From: Actinomadura darangshiensis
GTDB lineage: Bacteria; Actinomycetota; Actinomycetes; Streptosporangiales; Streptosporangiaceae
Reading direction: 5' to 3'
Assembly (NCBI RefSeq): GCF_004349235.1
Contig: NZ_SMKY01000078.1
Span: forward strand, 1 to 33,607
DNA length: 33,607 nucleotides
Shown: positions 21,010 through 28,268 of the stretch, one piece after another
Layout of the letters: each line of letters begins with the position of its first letter
Numbering within the stretch: position 1 is the first letter of the stretch
The notes under the pieces: model-generated
Database searches by the model: none
Told to the model about the DNA's origin: nothing
Seen by the model: only the letters and a program-made list of their open reading frames with translations
Translations under genes and position numbers: made by a program

Positions 21010-22341
21010 TCAGCCGGAGATGAGTTCTCCGTCTTCGTCGTCGGCGAAGCCCGGGACCCACTTCAGCGACTCGGCGCGGGCCGGGATCTCGCAGTCCAGC
21101 TGGCACAGCACGCCGGTGCCCGCCGACAGCACGCGGTGGATGATCACGTACTCGGGCGGCAGGTTCAGCTGCCGGACCACGTTGGACGGGCGCAGGTCGG
21201 TGACCTTCGCGGCCATGTCCCGCAGCCACTCCCGGTTGAACTTGAACGTCTCGGTGACGAACGGCTCGGTGATCGGGGCGAGGAACGCCTGCAGCGACTC
21301 GGCGTCGACCTCCACGCCCTCCCGGATGAAGTCCTCCCGGCGCAGCGCGTCCTCGACCTCGTCGATGTCGGCCATCGTGCCGATGCGCAGCAGCAGCCCG
21401 AGCCGCTTCTGGAACCCGCCGGGGATGCGGTCGACGGCGCCGAAGTCGAGGACGCCGAGCCGGCCGTCGTCCAGCAGCCGGAAGTTGCCCGGGTGCGGGT
21501 CGCCGTGCAGCATCCCGGACCGCTTCGGCCCGGACAGCAGGAACCGGCAGTACAGCAGCGCCGCGTGGTCGCGGGTCTCCTGGTCGCCCTCACTGATGAT
21601 CTTCGAGAGCGCGGTGCCGTCCATCCACTCGCTGATCAGGATGTCGCCGGACTGCGCGATGACCTCGGGGACGTAGAAGTCGGGGTCGTCCAGGTAGGCG
21701 TTCCGGAAGAGCGTCTGCGACTCGGCCTCGATCGTGTAGTCGAGCTCCTCGGCCACCCGCTCCTTCAGCTCGGCGAGCATGGACTTCACGTCCAGGCCCG
21801 GCATCAGCACGCCGAACAGCCGGCCGAGCCGGGCGAGCTGGTTGAAGTCGCTGATCAGCGCCTTGCCGGCGCCCGGGTACTGCACCTTCACCGCGACCGC
21901 CCGGCCGTCGTGCCAGACGGCGCGGTGCACCTGGCCGATGGACGCGGCGGCGGCCGGCTCGTCGTCGAACGACTCGAAGTAGTCGCGCCAGTCCGCGCCG
22001 AGGAACTCCTCCAGCACCCGGTGGACGGTCGACGCCGGCAGCGGGGGAGCGGCCTCCTGCAGCTTGGTGAGCGTGGCGCGGTACGGCCCGGCGATCTCCG
22101 GCGGCAGCGCCGCCTCGAAGATCGACAGCATCTGGCCGAGCTTCATCGCCCCGCCCTTGAGCTCGCCCAGCACCTTGAACAGCTGCTCGGCGGTGCGGGT
22201 CTGGATCTCCATCGCGACGGCCTCCGCCGGCCGGCCGAAGGTCCGCTTCCCCATGCCGAGCGCGGTGCGTCCCGCGAAGCCGATGGGGAGGGACGCCAGC
22301 TTTGCTGACCGCGTCACCGCGCGGCGGGGAAGATCGCTCAC
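21010..22341 (-). CDS. ABC1/UbiB-family atypical kinase (AarF-like, 443 aa)
   Basis: Protein kinase-like ATPase of the ABC1/UbiB/AarF family. The family-specific KxGQ motif is GGAMKLGQMLS (about 70-80), and AAASIGQVHRA is the Ala-rich loop that replaces the usual Gly-rich loop. AVKVQYPG supplies the ATP-binding Lys, LHGDPHPGNF the catalytic loop and VLDFGAVDR the DFG-type metal site. Eukaryotic and E. coli relatives support ubiquinone synthesis; actinobacterial members are less clear. The mycobacterial homologue Rv3197 lies beside whiB7 and has been tied to WhiB7-dependent resistance. GTG 22341 (MSDLPRRAVTRSAKL) is preferred; ATG 22350 and GTG 22374 are in-frame alternatives. GACAAT lies 7 nt before the GTG, fitting a leaderless start. 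Confidence 0.9.
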   Translation of the reverse strand: MSDLPRRAVTRSAKLASLPIGFAGRTALGMGKRTFGRPAEAVAMEIQTRTAEQLFKVLGELKGGAMKLGQMLSIFEAALPPEIAGPYRATLTKLQEAAPPLPASTVHRVLEEFLGADWRDYFESFDDEPAAAASIGQVHRAVWHDGRAVAVKVQYPGAGKALISDFNQLARLGRLFGVLMPGLDVKSMLAELKERVAEELDYTIEAESQTLFRNAYLDDPDFYVPEVIAQSGDILISEWMDGTALSKIISEGDQETRDHAALLYCRFLLSGPKRSGMLHGDPHPGNFRLLDDGRLGVLDFGAVDRIPGGFQKRLGLLLRIGTMADIDEVEDALRREDFIREGVEVDAESLQAFLAPITEPFVTETFKFNREWLRDMAAKVTDLRPSNVVRQLNLPPEYVIIHRVLSAGTGVLCQLDCEIPARAESLKWVPGFADDEDGELISG

Positions 22342-22499
22342 GCCGACCATTGTCGGTGATCGGCTGTCGTTCACGCCACAACGATCCGCAACTATCGCCA
22401 TAGCCGAAACCGGTCCGACTTCGTGACCTGCGAGAACGTGGTAAGTGTGCGCTTTCTCACGCGCGCGCGAGGGGGCGGCGGGCGGTGCCCCGGACACGA

Positions 22500-22505
22500 T
22501 ACGGT
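22500..22505 (+). promoter_or_regulatory. -10 element TACGGT, leaderless start of crotonase gene
   Basis: TACGGT is followed by 7 nt and the ATG at 22513. No SD is present upstream. Confidence 0.5.
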
Positions 22506-22512
22506 GCTGATC

Positions 22513-23313
22513 ATGCCCGAGGAGCCTGCCGATGTGCTGCTGGTCGAACGCCGTCCCGACGGGGTCGCCGTCCTCACGCTGAACGATCCCGGCCGCCGCA
22601 ACGCGATGTCGGACGAGCTGACCGCCGCATGGAAGCCGGCCATCGAGGACCTGCGCCGGGACGCGGGCCTGCGCTGCGTCGTGGTGACCGGCGCGGGCAG
22701 CGCCTTCAGCTCGGGCGGCAACCTGTCCTGGCTCGCCGGCACCGGATCGGTCGCCGTCCCGCCGCTGCGCGACCGGATGCTGGAGTTCTACCGGACGTGG
22801 CTCGCGATCCGCGCTCTCGAGGTGCCGACGATCGCCGCCGTCAACGGGCACGCCGTCGGCGCCGGGCTCTGCCTCGCGCTGGCCTGCGACCTGCGGTACG
22901 CGGCCGACGACGCCAAGCTCCTCGCCCCGTTCACCGCGCTCGGCCTGCACCCCGGCATGGCCGCGACCTGGCTGTTCCCGGAGGTGGCCGGGCTGCCGCT
23001 GGCCCGCGAGATGCTGCTCGCCGGACGCGTCCTCACCGGCGCCGAAGCCGCCGCGCACGGGCTGGTCAACCAGGCCTTCCCGCGCGCCGACCTCCCGGCG
23101 GAGGCCCTCGCCGTCGCGGCGAAGATCGCCGCACAGGCGCCGATCGCCACTCGCCTCACCAAGGTCGCCCTGTCGGGCGGCGGCCACCCCGACATGGAGT
23201 CGGCACTGCGCTGGGAGTCGCTCGCTCAGCCGGTCACGATGTCGTCGAAGGACATGCGCGAAGGGCTCGCCGCGCAGCGCGAAAAGCGCAGCCCGAGATT
23301 CACCGGCGAGTAA
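22513..23313 (+). CDS. Enoyl-CoA hydratase/isomerase-family protein (266 aa)
   Basis: Crotonase-fold protein expected to act on an acyl-CoA thioester. The oxyanion hole is formed by FSSGGNLS (65-72) and VNGHAVGAGLCLALACD (110-126), and RRNAMS (28-33) is the typical CoA-binding strand-turn. The two glutamates that catalyse hydration in rat mitochondrial hydratase are not present at the equivalent places (Leu/Cys in GAGLCLALAC; Gly/Met in LGLHPGMAATW). The reaction may therefore be isomerisation, hydrolysis or another crotonase chemistry. The C-terminal helices (LTKVALSGG, AQREKRSPRFTG) are complete. It is divergent from the ABC1 gene and has a leaderless-type promoter. Confidence 0.88.
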   Translation: MPEEPADVLLVERRPDGVAVLTLNDPGRRNAMSDELTAAWKPAIEDLRRDAGLRCVVVTGAGSAFSSGGNLSWLAGTGSVAVPPLRDRMLEFYRTWLAIRALEVPTIAAVNGHAVGAGLCLALACDLRYAADDAKLLAPFTALGLHPGMAATWLFPEVAGLPLAREMLLAGRVLTGAEAAAHGLVNQAFPRADLPAEALAVAAKIAAQAPIATRLTKVALSGGGHPDMESALRWESLAQPVTMSSKDMREGLAAQREKRSPRFTGE

Positions 23314-23343
23314 ACGCCGGGCGCGCCGCGCCGGAGCCTTCCG

Positions 23344-23359
23344 GGGTTTGTGGAAACCC
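23344..23359 (+). terminator. Small hairpin after crotonase gene
   Basis: GGGTTT-GTGG-AAACCC, a 6-bp stem with a 4-nt loop, 30 nt after the stop. Weak by itself but well placed. Confidence 0.4.
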
Positions 23360-23436
23360 TTGAAGAACTGTTTAAAACATAGGGGCTGACCTGCGGTAAC
23401 GTCAAACACCCCCTGTGGAGGAAGCAAAATTTCGAG

Positions 23437-23442
23437 TACGGT
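23437..23442 (+). promoter_or_regulatory. -10 element TACGGT, leaderless start
   Basis: TACGGT is followed by 6 nt and the GTG at 23449. A GGAGG (23417-23421) lies 28 nt before the GTG, too far to act as its SD, so leaderless initiation is favoured. Confidence 0.5.
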
Positions 23443-23448
23443 TCTGGC

Positions 23449-24042
23449 GTGCCCCCTAACGTTGAGGTCCGCCGCAGCGCCAGGCGCCGGCGAACCGTGT
23501 CCGCCTACCGCGATGGCGACAAGGTGGTGGTGATGGTTCCGTCCAGGCTGAGCAAGGCCGAAGAGGAACAATGGATCGCGACCATCCTGGAGCGCCTCGC
23601 GGAGCGGGAACGCCGCAGGCGCCCCACCGACGCCGACCTCCAGTCGCGCGCCCGCGACCTGTCCCGCCGCTACCTGCACGGCCGCGCCGACCCGGTCAGC
23701 GTCCGGTGGGTCGCCAACCAGCGCGCCCGATGGGGATCGTGCACGCCCGACGACGGCACCATCCGGCTGTCCACCCGGCTGCGCGGCATGCCCGGCTGGG
23801 TGGTCGACTACGTCCTCGTGCACGAGCTGGCGCACCTGCTCATCCCCGGGCACGGCGCCGACTTCTGGGAACTGGTGGGCAACTACCCGAAGGCCGACCG
23901 CGCCCGCGGCTACCTTGAGGGCGTCGCCGCCGCCGCGCACCTGCCGCTCGAAGCCGACGCCCCCGACGACGACGTCACGAGCATCCACCACGGCGACGGC
24001 CTGCACCCCGGCGGCGAGTTCCCGCACGAGGCCGCCGGGTGA
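23449..24042 (+). CDS. YgjP/M48-like zinc metallopeptidase-domain protein (197 aa)
   Basis: Protein of the YgjP-like (DUF45, SprT-like) metallopeptidase group. VLVHELAHLLIPGHGADFWE (123-142) contains the HExxH zinc site (His125, Glu126, His129) and a third His at 135. WGSC (95-98) is the other diagnostic motif. The basic N-terminus (VEVRRSARRRRTVSAYRDGD) is also typical. Members are described either as metallopeptidases or, for YgjP, as a nucleotide hydrolase, so the substrate is open. The protein is cytoplasmic. The start is GTG 23449 from the leaderless -10. The stop overlaps the next gene (GTGA at 24039-24042). Confidence 0.87.
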   Translation: MPPNVEVRRSARRRRTVSAYRDGDKVVVMVPSRLSKAEEEQWIATILERLAERERRRRPTDADLQSRARDLSRRYLHGRADPVSVRWVANQRARWGSCTPDDGTIRLSTRLRGMPGWVVDYVLVHELAHLLIPGHGADFWELVGNYPKADRARGYLEGVAAAAHLPLEADAPDDDVTSIHHGDGLHPGGEFPHEAAG

Positions 24043-24695
24043 CCGACGCGCCCGGACCCTCCGCGCGCTTCGCCGCCGTGCTGGCCTGGCCTGGCCGTTC
24101 CCTCGACGTCCCGCCCGGAATCGACCCCGGCGAGTACCGCCTCGCCCTGCTCGAGGACACCTACGAGGTCGTCGCCGGGCTCGAACTGGTGACGCCCGCG
24201 CTCGTCCTGGACCCGCCGGACCAGCCCGACGCGGAGGCCGTCACCTGGCCCGGCACGCCGATCGTCCGGGAGCCGTCCCTCACCGGCGCGTTCGCCGCGC
24301 TGCACGCGCTCGGCGCCGAGTCCGCCGCGCTGATCGCCCCGGACGCGCCCGACCTGCCGCCGCTGCTGATCGGCAAGCTGTTCCGCGCCCTCGGCAGCGC
24401 CCCCGCCGCCGCCTGCCGGGCCGAAGGCGGCGCGCTCGTCGCGCTCGCCGCCCGGCTGCCGCTGCCCGCGTGGCTCGCCGCCGCCCTGCGCGACCCCGCC
24501 CTGCGCGACACCGGCCTCGACACCCCGGACGCGCTGGACCGGCTCCGCGCCGCCGCGCCGCGTCCCGGGCTGGTGCCGCAGGCGCCCGGCTGGCACCGCC
24601 TCCGCACCCTTGACGACCTGCGATTTCTCGACCCGGGCCTGGAAGGCTGGGAGAACACCCGCGCGCTGCTGGAAGGCCACCCGCTCGGCCGCTGA
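24039..24695 (+). CDS. Conserved hypothetical protein, possibly degenerate nucleotidyltransferase-like (218 aa)
   Basis: No confident family. The ordering of a strand-rich N-terminus, ALIAPDAPDLPPLLIGKLFR in the middle, and a C-terminal RTLDDLRFLDPGLEG faintly resembles MobA/DUF2064-type nucleotidyltransferase-fold proteins, where DxPDLP is a substrate-binding motif. No Gly-rich nucleotide loop is visible, so catalysis is doubtful. The GTG start overlaps the stop of the metallopeptidase gene by 4 bp, so the pair is translationally coupled and likely functions together. High Ala/Pro/Leu content. The 3' end is convergent with the NUDIX gene, only 11 nt away. Confidence 0.7.
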   Translation: MTDAPGPSARFAAVLAWPGRSLDVPPGIDPGEYRLALLEDTYEVVAGLELVTPALVLDPPDQPDAEAVTWPGTPIVREPSLTGAFAALHALGAESAALIAPDAPDLPPLLIGKLFRALGSAPAAACRAEGGALVALAARLPLPAWLAAALRDPALRDTGLDTPDALDRLRAAAPRPGLVPQAPGWHRLRTLDDLRFLDPGLEGWENTRALLEGHPLGR

Positions 24696-24706
24696 CGGCG
24701 GCAGCG

Positions 24707-25456
24707 TCAGTCGCTCTCGGCCAGCGCCCGCGCCACCAGCCGGCGCAGGGCGTCGTCGGCGGACTCGGGAAGATCGTCGACCGGGAACCAGCGGAGATCG
24801 TCCGACTCGTCCGACACCGTGTGCACGGCGCCTTCCGGGGCGACCGCGACGTACTGGACGTCCAGGTGCCAGGTGCCCTGCGGATGGCAGCGGACCGCGT
24901 GCCGGTCGAGCTGGACGGGCTCCGGCATCAGCCGCAGCGCCGGGATGCCCGACTCCTCCAGCGCCTCCCGCAGCGCCGCGCCCGCCACCGTCAGGTCGCC
25001 GGGCTCGCAGTGCCCGCCCAGCTGCAGCCACGCCTTGAACTTCGCGTGCAGGGTCAGCAGGACCCGGGTGCGGGACGCGTCGAGCACGGCGGTGCTGGCG
25101 GTGATGTGCCCGTCGGTGCACTCCCGCCACATCCCGTCGGCCGGATGCTCCTCCAGATGCCGCAGGAACTCGCGGCGCAGCTCGTCCTGCGCGGCATCGG
25201 GGGCCCGCCAGGACGACAGGATGCGCACGGCGTCGCCGTACAGGAACCCCGGGGTGAGTGAGCGGGCGCTCAGAGGCGGCGTGTCGGGCGCGCCGCGGGT
25301 CGCGGCCGCGTCCGGGCCGGAGGCGGCGTCCTCGTCCGGCGCCCGGCGGAGGGCGCTCACGTTCGAGGGGCCGGACGGCCCGCCGGAGGCCGCCGGCCCG
25401 GCCTCGGGCGACCGCGCGTCCGGCCGTTTGCGCCCCTTGCGCGACGACCGCCTCAT
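24707..25456 (-). CDS. NUDIX hydrolase (249 aa) with disordered N-terminus
   Basis: Nudix-fold pyrophosphohydrolase. The box GGHCEPGDLTVAGAALREAL followed by EESGI matches GX5EX7REUXEEXGU except Asp for the first Glu. WLQLGG precedes it and DLRWFPVDDLPE follows, typical of NUDIX enzymes that act on nucleoside diphosphate derivatives; the substrate is unknown. The first ~65 residues (MRRSSRKGRKRPDARS onward) are Pro/Ala/Ser/Arg-rich and probably disordered. Start choice: ATG 25456 overlaps the stop of the upstream 58-codon ORF (ATGA, 25453-25456), supporting coupling. A shorter protein from GTG 25361 is possible, and the family-like part begins only at LTPGFLYGD. Confidence 0.85.
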   Translation of the reverse strand: MRRSSRKGRKRPDARSPEAGPAASGGPSGPSNVSALRRAPDEDAASGPDAAATRGAPDTPPLSARSLTPGFLYGDAVRILSSWRAPDAAQDELRREFLRHLEEHPADGMWRECTDGHITASTAVLDASRTRVLLTLHAKFKAWLQLGGHCEPGDLTVAGAALREALEESGIPALRLMPEPVQLDRHAVRCHPQGTWHLDVQYVAVAPEGAVHTVSDESDDLRWFPVDDLPESADDALRRLVARALAESD

Positions 25457-25629
25457 ATGCGGCCGACGCGCGGGTAGCGGGAGTTGTCGGGACGGCGGCG
25501 CCGGCGCTCCTGGTCGATCGGACGCTGCCAGCACAGGCCCGCCCGGGCGATGCGCCGCCCGACCGCGTTCGTGGACGAGCCCGGCTCGTACCGGCACCCG
25601 CTGACGCGCGACCTGCGCGACGGGCTCAT
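25453..25629 (-). CDS. Small basic hypothetical protein (58 aa) bridging the operon
   Basis: Unrecognised. The frame starts at ATG 25629, overlapping the metalloprotease stop (ATGA), and ends at 25453, overlapping the NUDIX start (ATGA). It fills the gap exactly, which is unlikely by chance. The protein is rich in Arg, with two Cys (SGCRYEPGSS and GLCWQRP) and a tail RRPDNSRYPRVGRI. No domain or signal peptide is seen. It may be a small partner protein or only a coupling ORF that lets ribosomes reach the NUDIX gene. Confidence 0.6.
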   Translation of the reverse strand: MSPSRRSRVSGCRYEPGSSTNAVGRRIARAGLCWQRPIDQERRRRRPDNSRYPRVGRI

Positions 25630-27092
25630 GCGCGCGGCCCGTCCTCGTCCGGCCCGTCCTCGTCCGGCCCGTCCTCGTCCGGCCCGGCGCCCTCGTCCGG
25701 CTTGCCGCCGCCTGGCTCGCCGTCGCCGGGCTTCTCGTCCGAGCCGGGCTTCTCGTCGACGTCGGACTTCCCGTCCAGGTCGGGCTTCTCGTCCGCGCCG
25801 TGGTCCTTGGTCAGCTTGGACAGGTCCAGATCGGACAGGCCCTCGATCTCGTCGCGGCCGTGGACGAAGCCCTCCGGGTCGTCGAGGTCGTCGGACGTCG
25901 GCAGCAGGTCGGGGTGGTCCCACACCGCGTCCCGGCCCTGCGCGCCGCGCGCCTGCGTCAGCGACCGCCACAGCGCCGCGGCCTCCCGCAGCCGGCGCGG
26001 CCGCAGCTCCAGGCCGACGAGCGTCGCGAACGTCCGCTCCGCCGGGCCGCCGGTCGCGCGGCGCCGCCGCACCGCCTCGGCCAGCTTCACCGAGCCGGGC
26101 AGCCGCCCCTCCGCGGCCTCGTTCACCACCGTGTCGACCCAGCCCTCGACCAGCGCGAGCGCCGTCTCCAGCCGGGCCAGCGCCGCCTTCTGCCGCGGCG
26201 TCTCCTCCGGCTGCAGCTGGAGCTCGCCGCCCAGCGCCTCCTGGATCGCCTCCGGGTTGCTGAGGTCGAGCCCCTGCACGGCCTGCTCGATGCCCGACAG
26301 GTCGACGGTGATACCGCGCGCGTACTCCTCGACCGCGCCCAGCAGGTGCGAGCGCAGCCACGGGACGTGCGTGAACAGCCGCTGGTGCGCCGCCTCGCGC
26401 AGCGCCAGGTAGAGCCGCACCTCGTCGGGGGAGACCTCCAGCCCCGACCCGAACGCCTCGACGCCGGCGGGCAGCAGCGCGCCGACACCGTCCGGCGCCA
26501 GCGGCAGCCCCACGTCGGCGGAGCCGGTCACCTCCTGGGCCAGCCCGCCGAGCGCCTGCCCGGCCTGGCCGCCGACCATCGCGCCGGCCATCTGCTTGAC
26601 CATCCCGATCAGCGGGCCCGCCATCGCCTGCATCTCGGCGGGGATCTCGCCGCCGCCGAGCGCGCCGCCCATCGACTCGACCATGCGGGACGCGATCGGG
26701 TCGCACACCTTCGCCCACACCGGCAGCGTCTGCTCGATCCACTCCGACCGGCTCCACGCCTGCGGCGTCCGGATCCCGGCGGGCAGCGTCGTCCGCTCGT
26801 CCAGCCACAGCTCGGCCAGGCGGAGGGCCTCCTCGACCTGCCGCCGCTCGGAGTCGACGACCGACGGGTCGCCCTGCTCCACCACGGTGTGCCGCGCGAT
26901 GTTCTTGGCCAGATCCCAGTTCAGGGGGCCGCCGCCCTCACCGCCCACGCCCTGCGAACCGATCATGTCGGCAAAGCGGTGCAGCATGTCGGCGAACTGC
27001 GCCATGTCGCCGCCCATGCCCTTGAATGGATCCTGGGGCCGGTCGTCGTCGCCGTCGCCGGGACGGTTGAAGCCGAAGGGAGTGTCACTCAT
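25626..27092 (-). CDS. Zincin_2 (DUF2342) metalloprotease-like protein (488 aa)
   Basis: Actinobacterial zinc-dependent metalloprotease-like protein, the group often labelled coenzyme-F420-associated. The central helix EAAHQRLFTHVPWLRSHLLG replaces a canonical HExxH with a degenerate His array, as is typical of this family. MVKQMAGAMVGGQAGQALGG and PDEVRLYLALRE are other family blocks. The N-terminus has a Gly/Asp-rich linker and the last ~80 residues are an acidic low-complexity tail (DEKPDLDGK, then DEDGP repeats). ATG 27092 (MSDTPFGFNRPGDG) has AGGGG at 7-nt spacing; an in-frame ATG at 27113 lacks one. It heads the operon with the 58-aa ORF and NUDIX gene and is divergent from the SDR gene. 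No signal peptide; probably cytoplasmic. Confidence 0.85.
   Translation of the reverse strand: MSDTPFGFNRPGDGDDDRPQDPFKGMGGDMAQFADMLHRFADMIGSQGVGGEGGGPLNWDLAKNIARHTVVEQGDPSVVDSERRQVEEALRLAELWLDERTTLPAGIRTPQAWSRSEWIEQTLPVWAKVCDPIASRMVESMGGALGGGEIPAEMQAMAGPLIGMVKQMAGAMVGGQAGQALGGLAQEVTGSADVGLPLAPDGVGALLPAGVEAFGSGLEVSPDEVRLYLALREAAHQRLFTHVPWLRSHLLGAVEEYARGITVDLSGIEQAVQGLDLSNPEAIQEALGGELQLQPEETPRQKAALARLETALALVEGWVDTVVNEAAEGRLPGSVKLAEAVRRRRATGGPAERTFATLVGLELRPRRLREAAALWRSLTQARGAQGRDAVWDHPDLLPTSDDLDDPEGFVHGRDEIEGLSDLDLSKLTKDHGADEKPDLDGKSDVDEKPGSDEKPGDGEPGGGKPDEGAGPDEDGPDEDGPDEDGPRA
25636..25680. repeat. Three tandem 15-bp repeats in the metalloprotease C-terminus
   Basis: GGCCCGTCCTCGTCC repeats perfectly at 25636-25650, 25651-25665 and 25666-25680, then decays. 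On the coding strand it encodes the pentapeptide DEDGP three times. In-frame and length-variable in principle; likely a slippage hotspot. Confidence 0.85.
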
Positions 27093-27181
27093 CGGTTTGC
27101 CCCTGGGATGCATGATGGGCTCATATCCGCAACGTTAGCCGGTCCCGGCGAGGTCGCGTACACAAGGAAGGGGGCACCCCC

Positions 27182-28264
27182 GTGGCAACGGGCAAGGTTC
27201 GCCCTCGGCGTAGCAAGGGCCCGGTCGTCGCCGTAACAGGCGCGGCCACCGGGGCGGGGCGGCTGCTGGCCGCCAGGCTCGCCGAACGGGAAGAGATCCG
27301 CAAGGTCGTCGCCATCGACGGGCACCGCGGCGACGTGCCCGGAGTCACCTGGCGTGTCGTCGACATCCGGGACCCGCTGCTGTCGGGCCGCCTCTCCGAC
27401 GTCGACGTGATCGTCCACCTGGACATCGAGCGGTCCCCGGACGCCGACCCCCGCGAGCGCCGCACCCACAACGTCCGCGGCGCCCAGACGGTCGTCACCG
27501 CGGCCGCCGCGGCCCGCGTCCGCCGGGTGGTCCTCGTCACGTCCGCGATGGTCTACGGGGCCGGGCCGGGCAACGAGGTGCCGCTCGCCGAGGACGCGCC
27601 GCTGCTCGCCGAGGCCAGCACGTCCATCGCCGGCGACCACCTGGAGATCGAGGAGCTGGCCGCCACCGCGCACCTCACCCACCCCGGGCTGGACGTCACC
27701 GTCGTCCGCCCCGCCGCGCTCGCCGGGCCCGGCGTCGACACCGTCGTCACCCGGCACTTCGAGGCGCCCCGGCTGCTGACGGTCAAGGGCAGCACGCCCG
27801 GCTGGCAGTTCTGCCACATCGAGGACCTCGCGTCCGCCCTGGACGTCGTCGTCGCCCAGGACGTGACCGGGCCCGTCGCCGTCGGCTGCGAGGGCTGGCT
27901 CGGCCCCGAGGAGGTCACCGAGATCACCGGCAAGCGCACCTTCGAGCTGCCCGCCGCCCTCACCTTCGGGATGGCGCAGCGGCTGCACCGGCTCGGCATG
28001 ACCCCGGCGCCCGCCACCGACCTGCACTACGTCGCCTACCCGTGGGTCGTCGACTGCGCGCGGCTGCGCGCCGCCGGCTGGAAGCCGCTGCACGACAACG
28101 CCGCCGCGCTCCGCGCCGTCATGGACGAGACCACCGGGCGGCACGCCGTCGTCGGCCGCCGCGTCGGCGGCAAGGAGGCCACCATGGCGACCGCCGCCGG
28201 CGCCACGGTCGCCGCGATCGGCGCCGCCGCCGCCATCCGCCGCGCCCGCAAGCGCCGCCGCTGA
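27182..28264 (+). CDS. SDR / NAD-dependent epimerase-like protein (360 aa)
   Basis: Extended short-chain dehydrogenase/epimerase-like protein. The NAD(P)-binding VVAVTGAATGAGRLLA (15-30) is the GxxGxxG loop, VVDIRDP is the adenine-binding Asp region, and RVVLVTSAMVYGAG the catalytic Ser strand. The expected YxxxK lies where SIAGDHLEIEELA is found, so the Tyr is missing and classic SDR catalysis is unlikely. It may bind nucleotide or a cofactor without oxidoreductase activity. The Ala/Arg-rich C-terminus (AATGATV-type run, then RRARKRRR) could associate with membrane or nucleic acid. The GTG at 27182 follows AAGGAAGGGGG. It is divergent from the zincin_2 gene and convergent with the UPF0182 gene only 4 bp away. 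Confidence 0.82.
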   Translation: MATGKVRPRRSKGPVVAVTGAATGAGRLLAARLAEREEIRKVVAIDGHRGDVPGVTWRVVDIRDPLLSGRLSDVDVIVHLDIERSPDADPRERRTHNVRGAQTVVTAAAAARVRRVVLVTSAMVYGAGPGNEVPLAEDAPLLAEASTSIAGDHLEIEELAATAHLTHPGLDVTVVRPAALAGPGVDTVVTRHFEAPRLLTVKGSTPGWQFCHIEDLASALDVVVAQDVTGPVAVGCEGWLGPEEVTEITGKRTFELPAALTFGMAQRLHRLGMTPAPATDLHYVAYPWVVDCARLRAAGWKPLHDNAAALRAVMDETTGRHAVVGRRVGGKEATMATAAGATVAAIGAAAAIRRARKRRR

Positions 28265-28268
28265 CCCG

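Noticed and set aside
22342..24027. N-terminal extension of the ABC1 kinase upstream of 22341
   Set aside because: The open frame passes antisense through the crotonase and metallopeptidase genes and has no matching domain. The family begins near MSDLPRRAV.
25258..26412. Plus-strand Ser/Gly/Pro repeat protein opposite the zincin_2 gene
   Set aside because: The repeat is the antisense reading of the DEDGP tandem repeats; no SD or recognisable domain.
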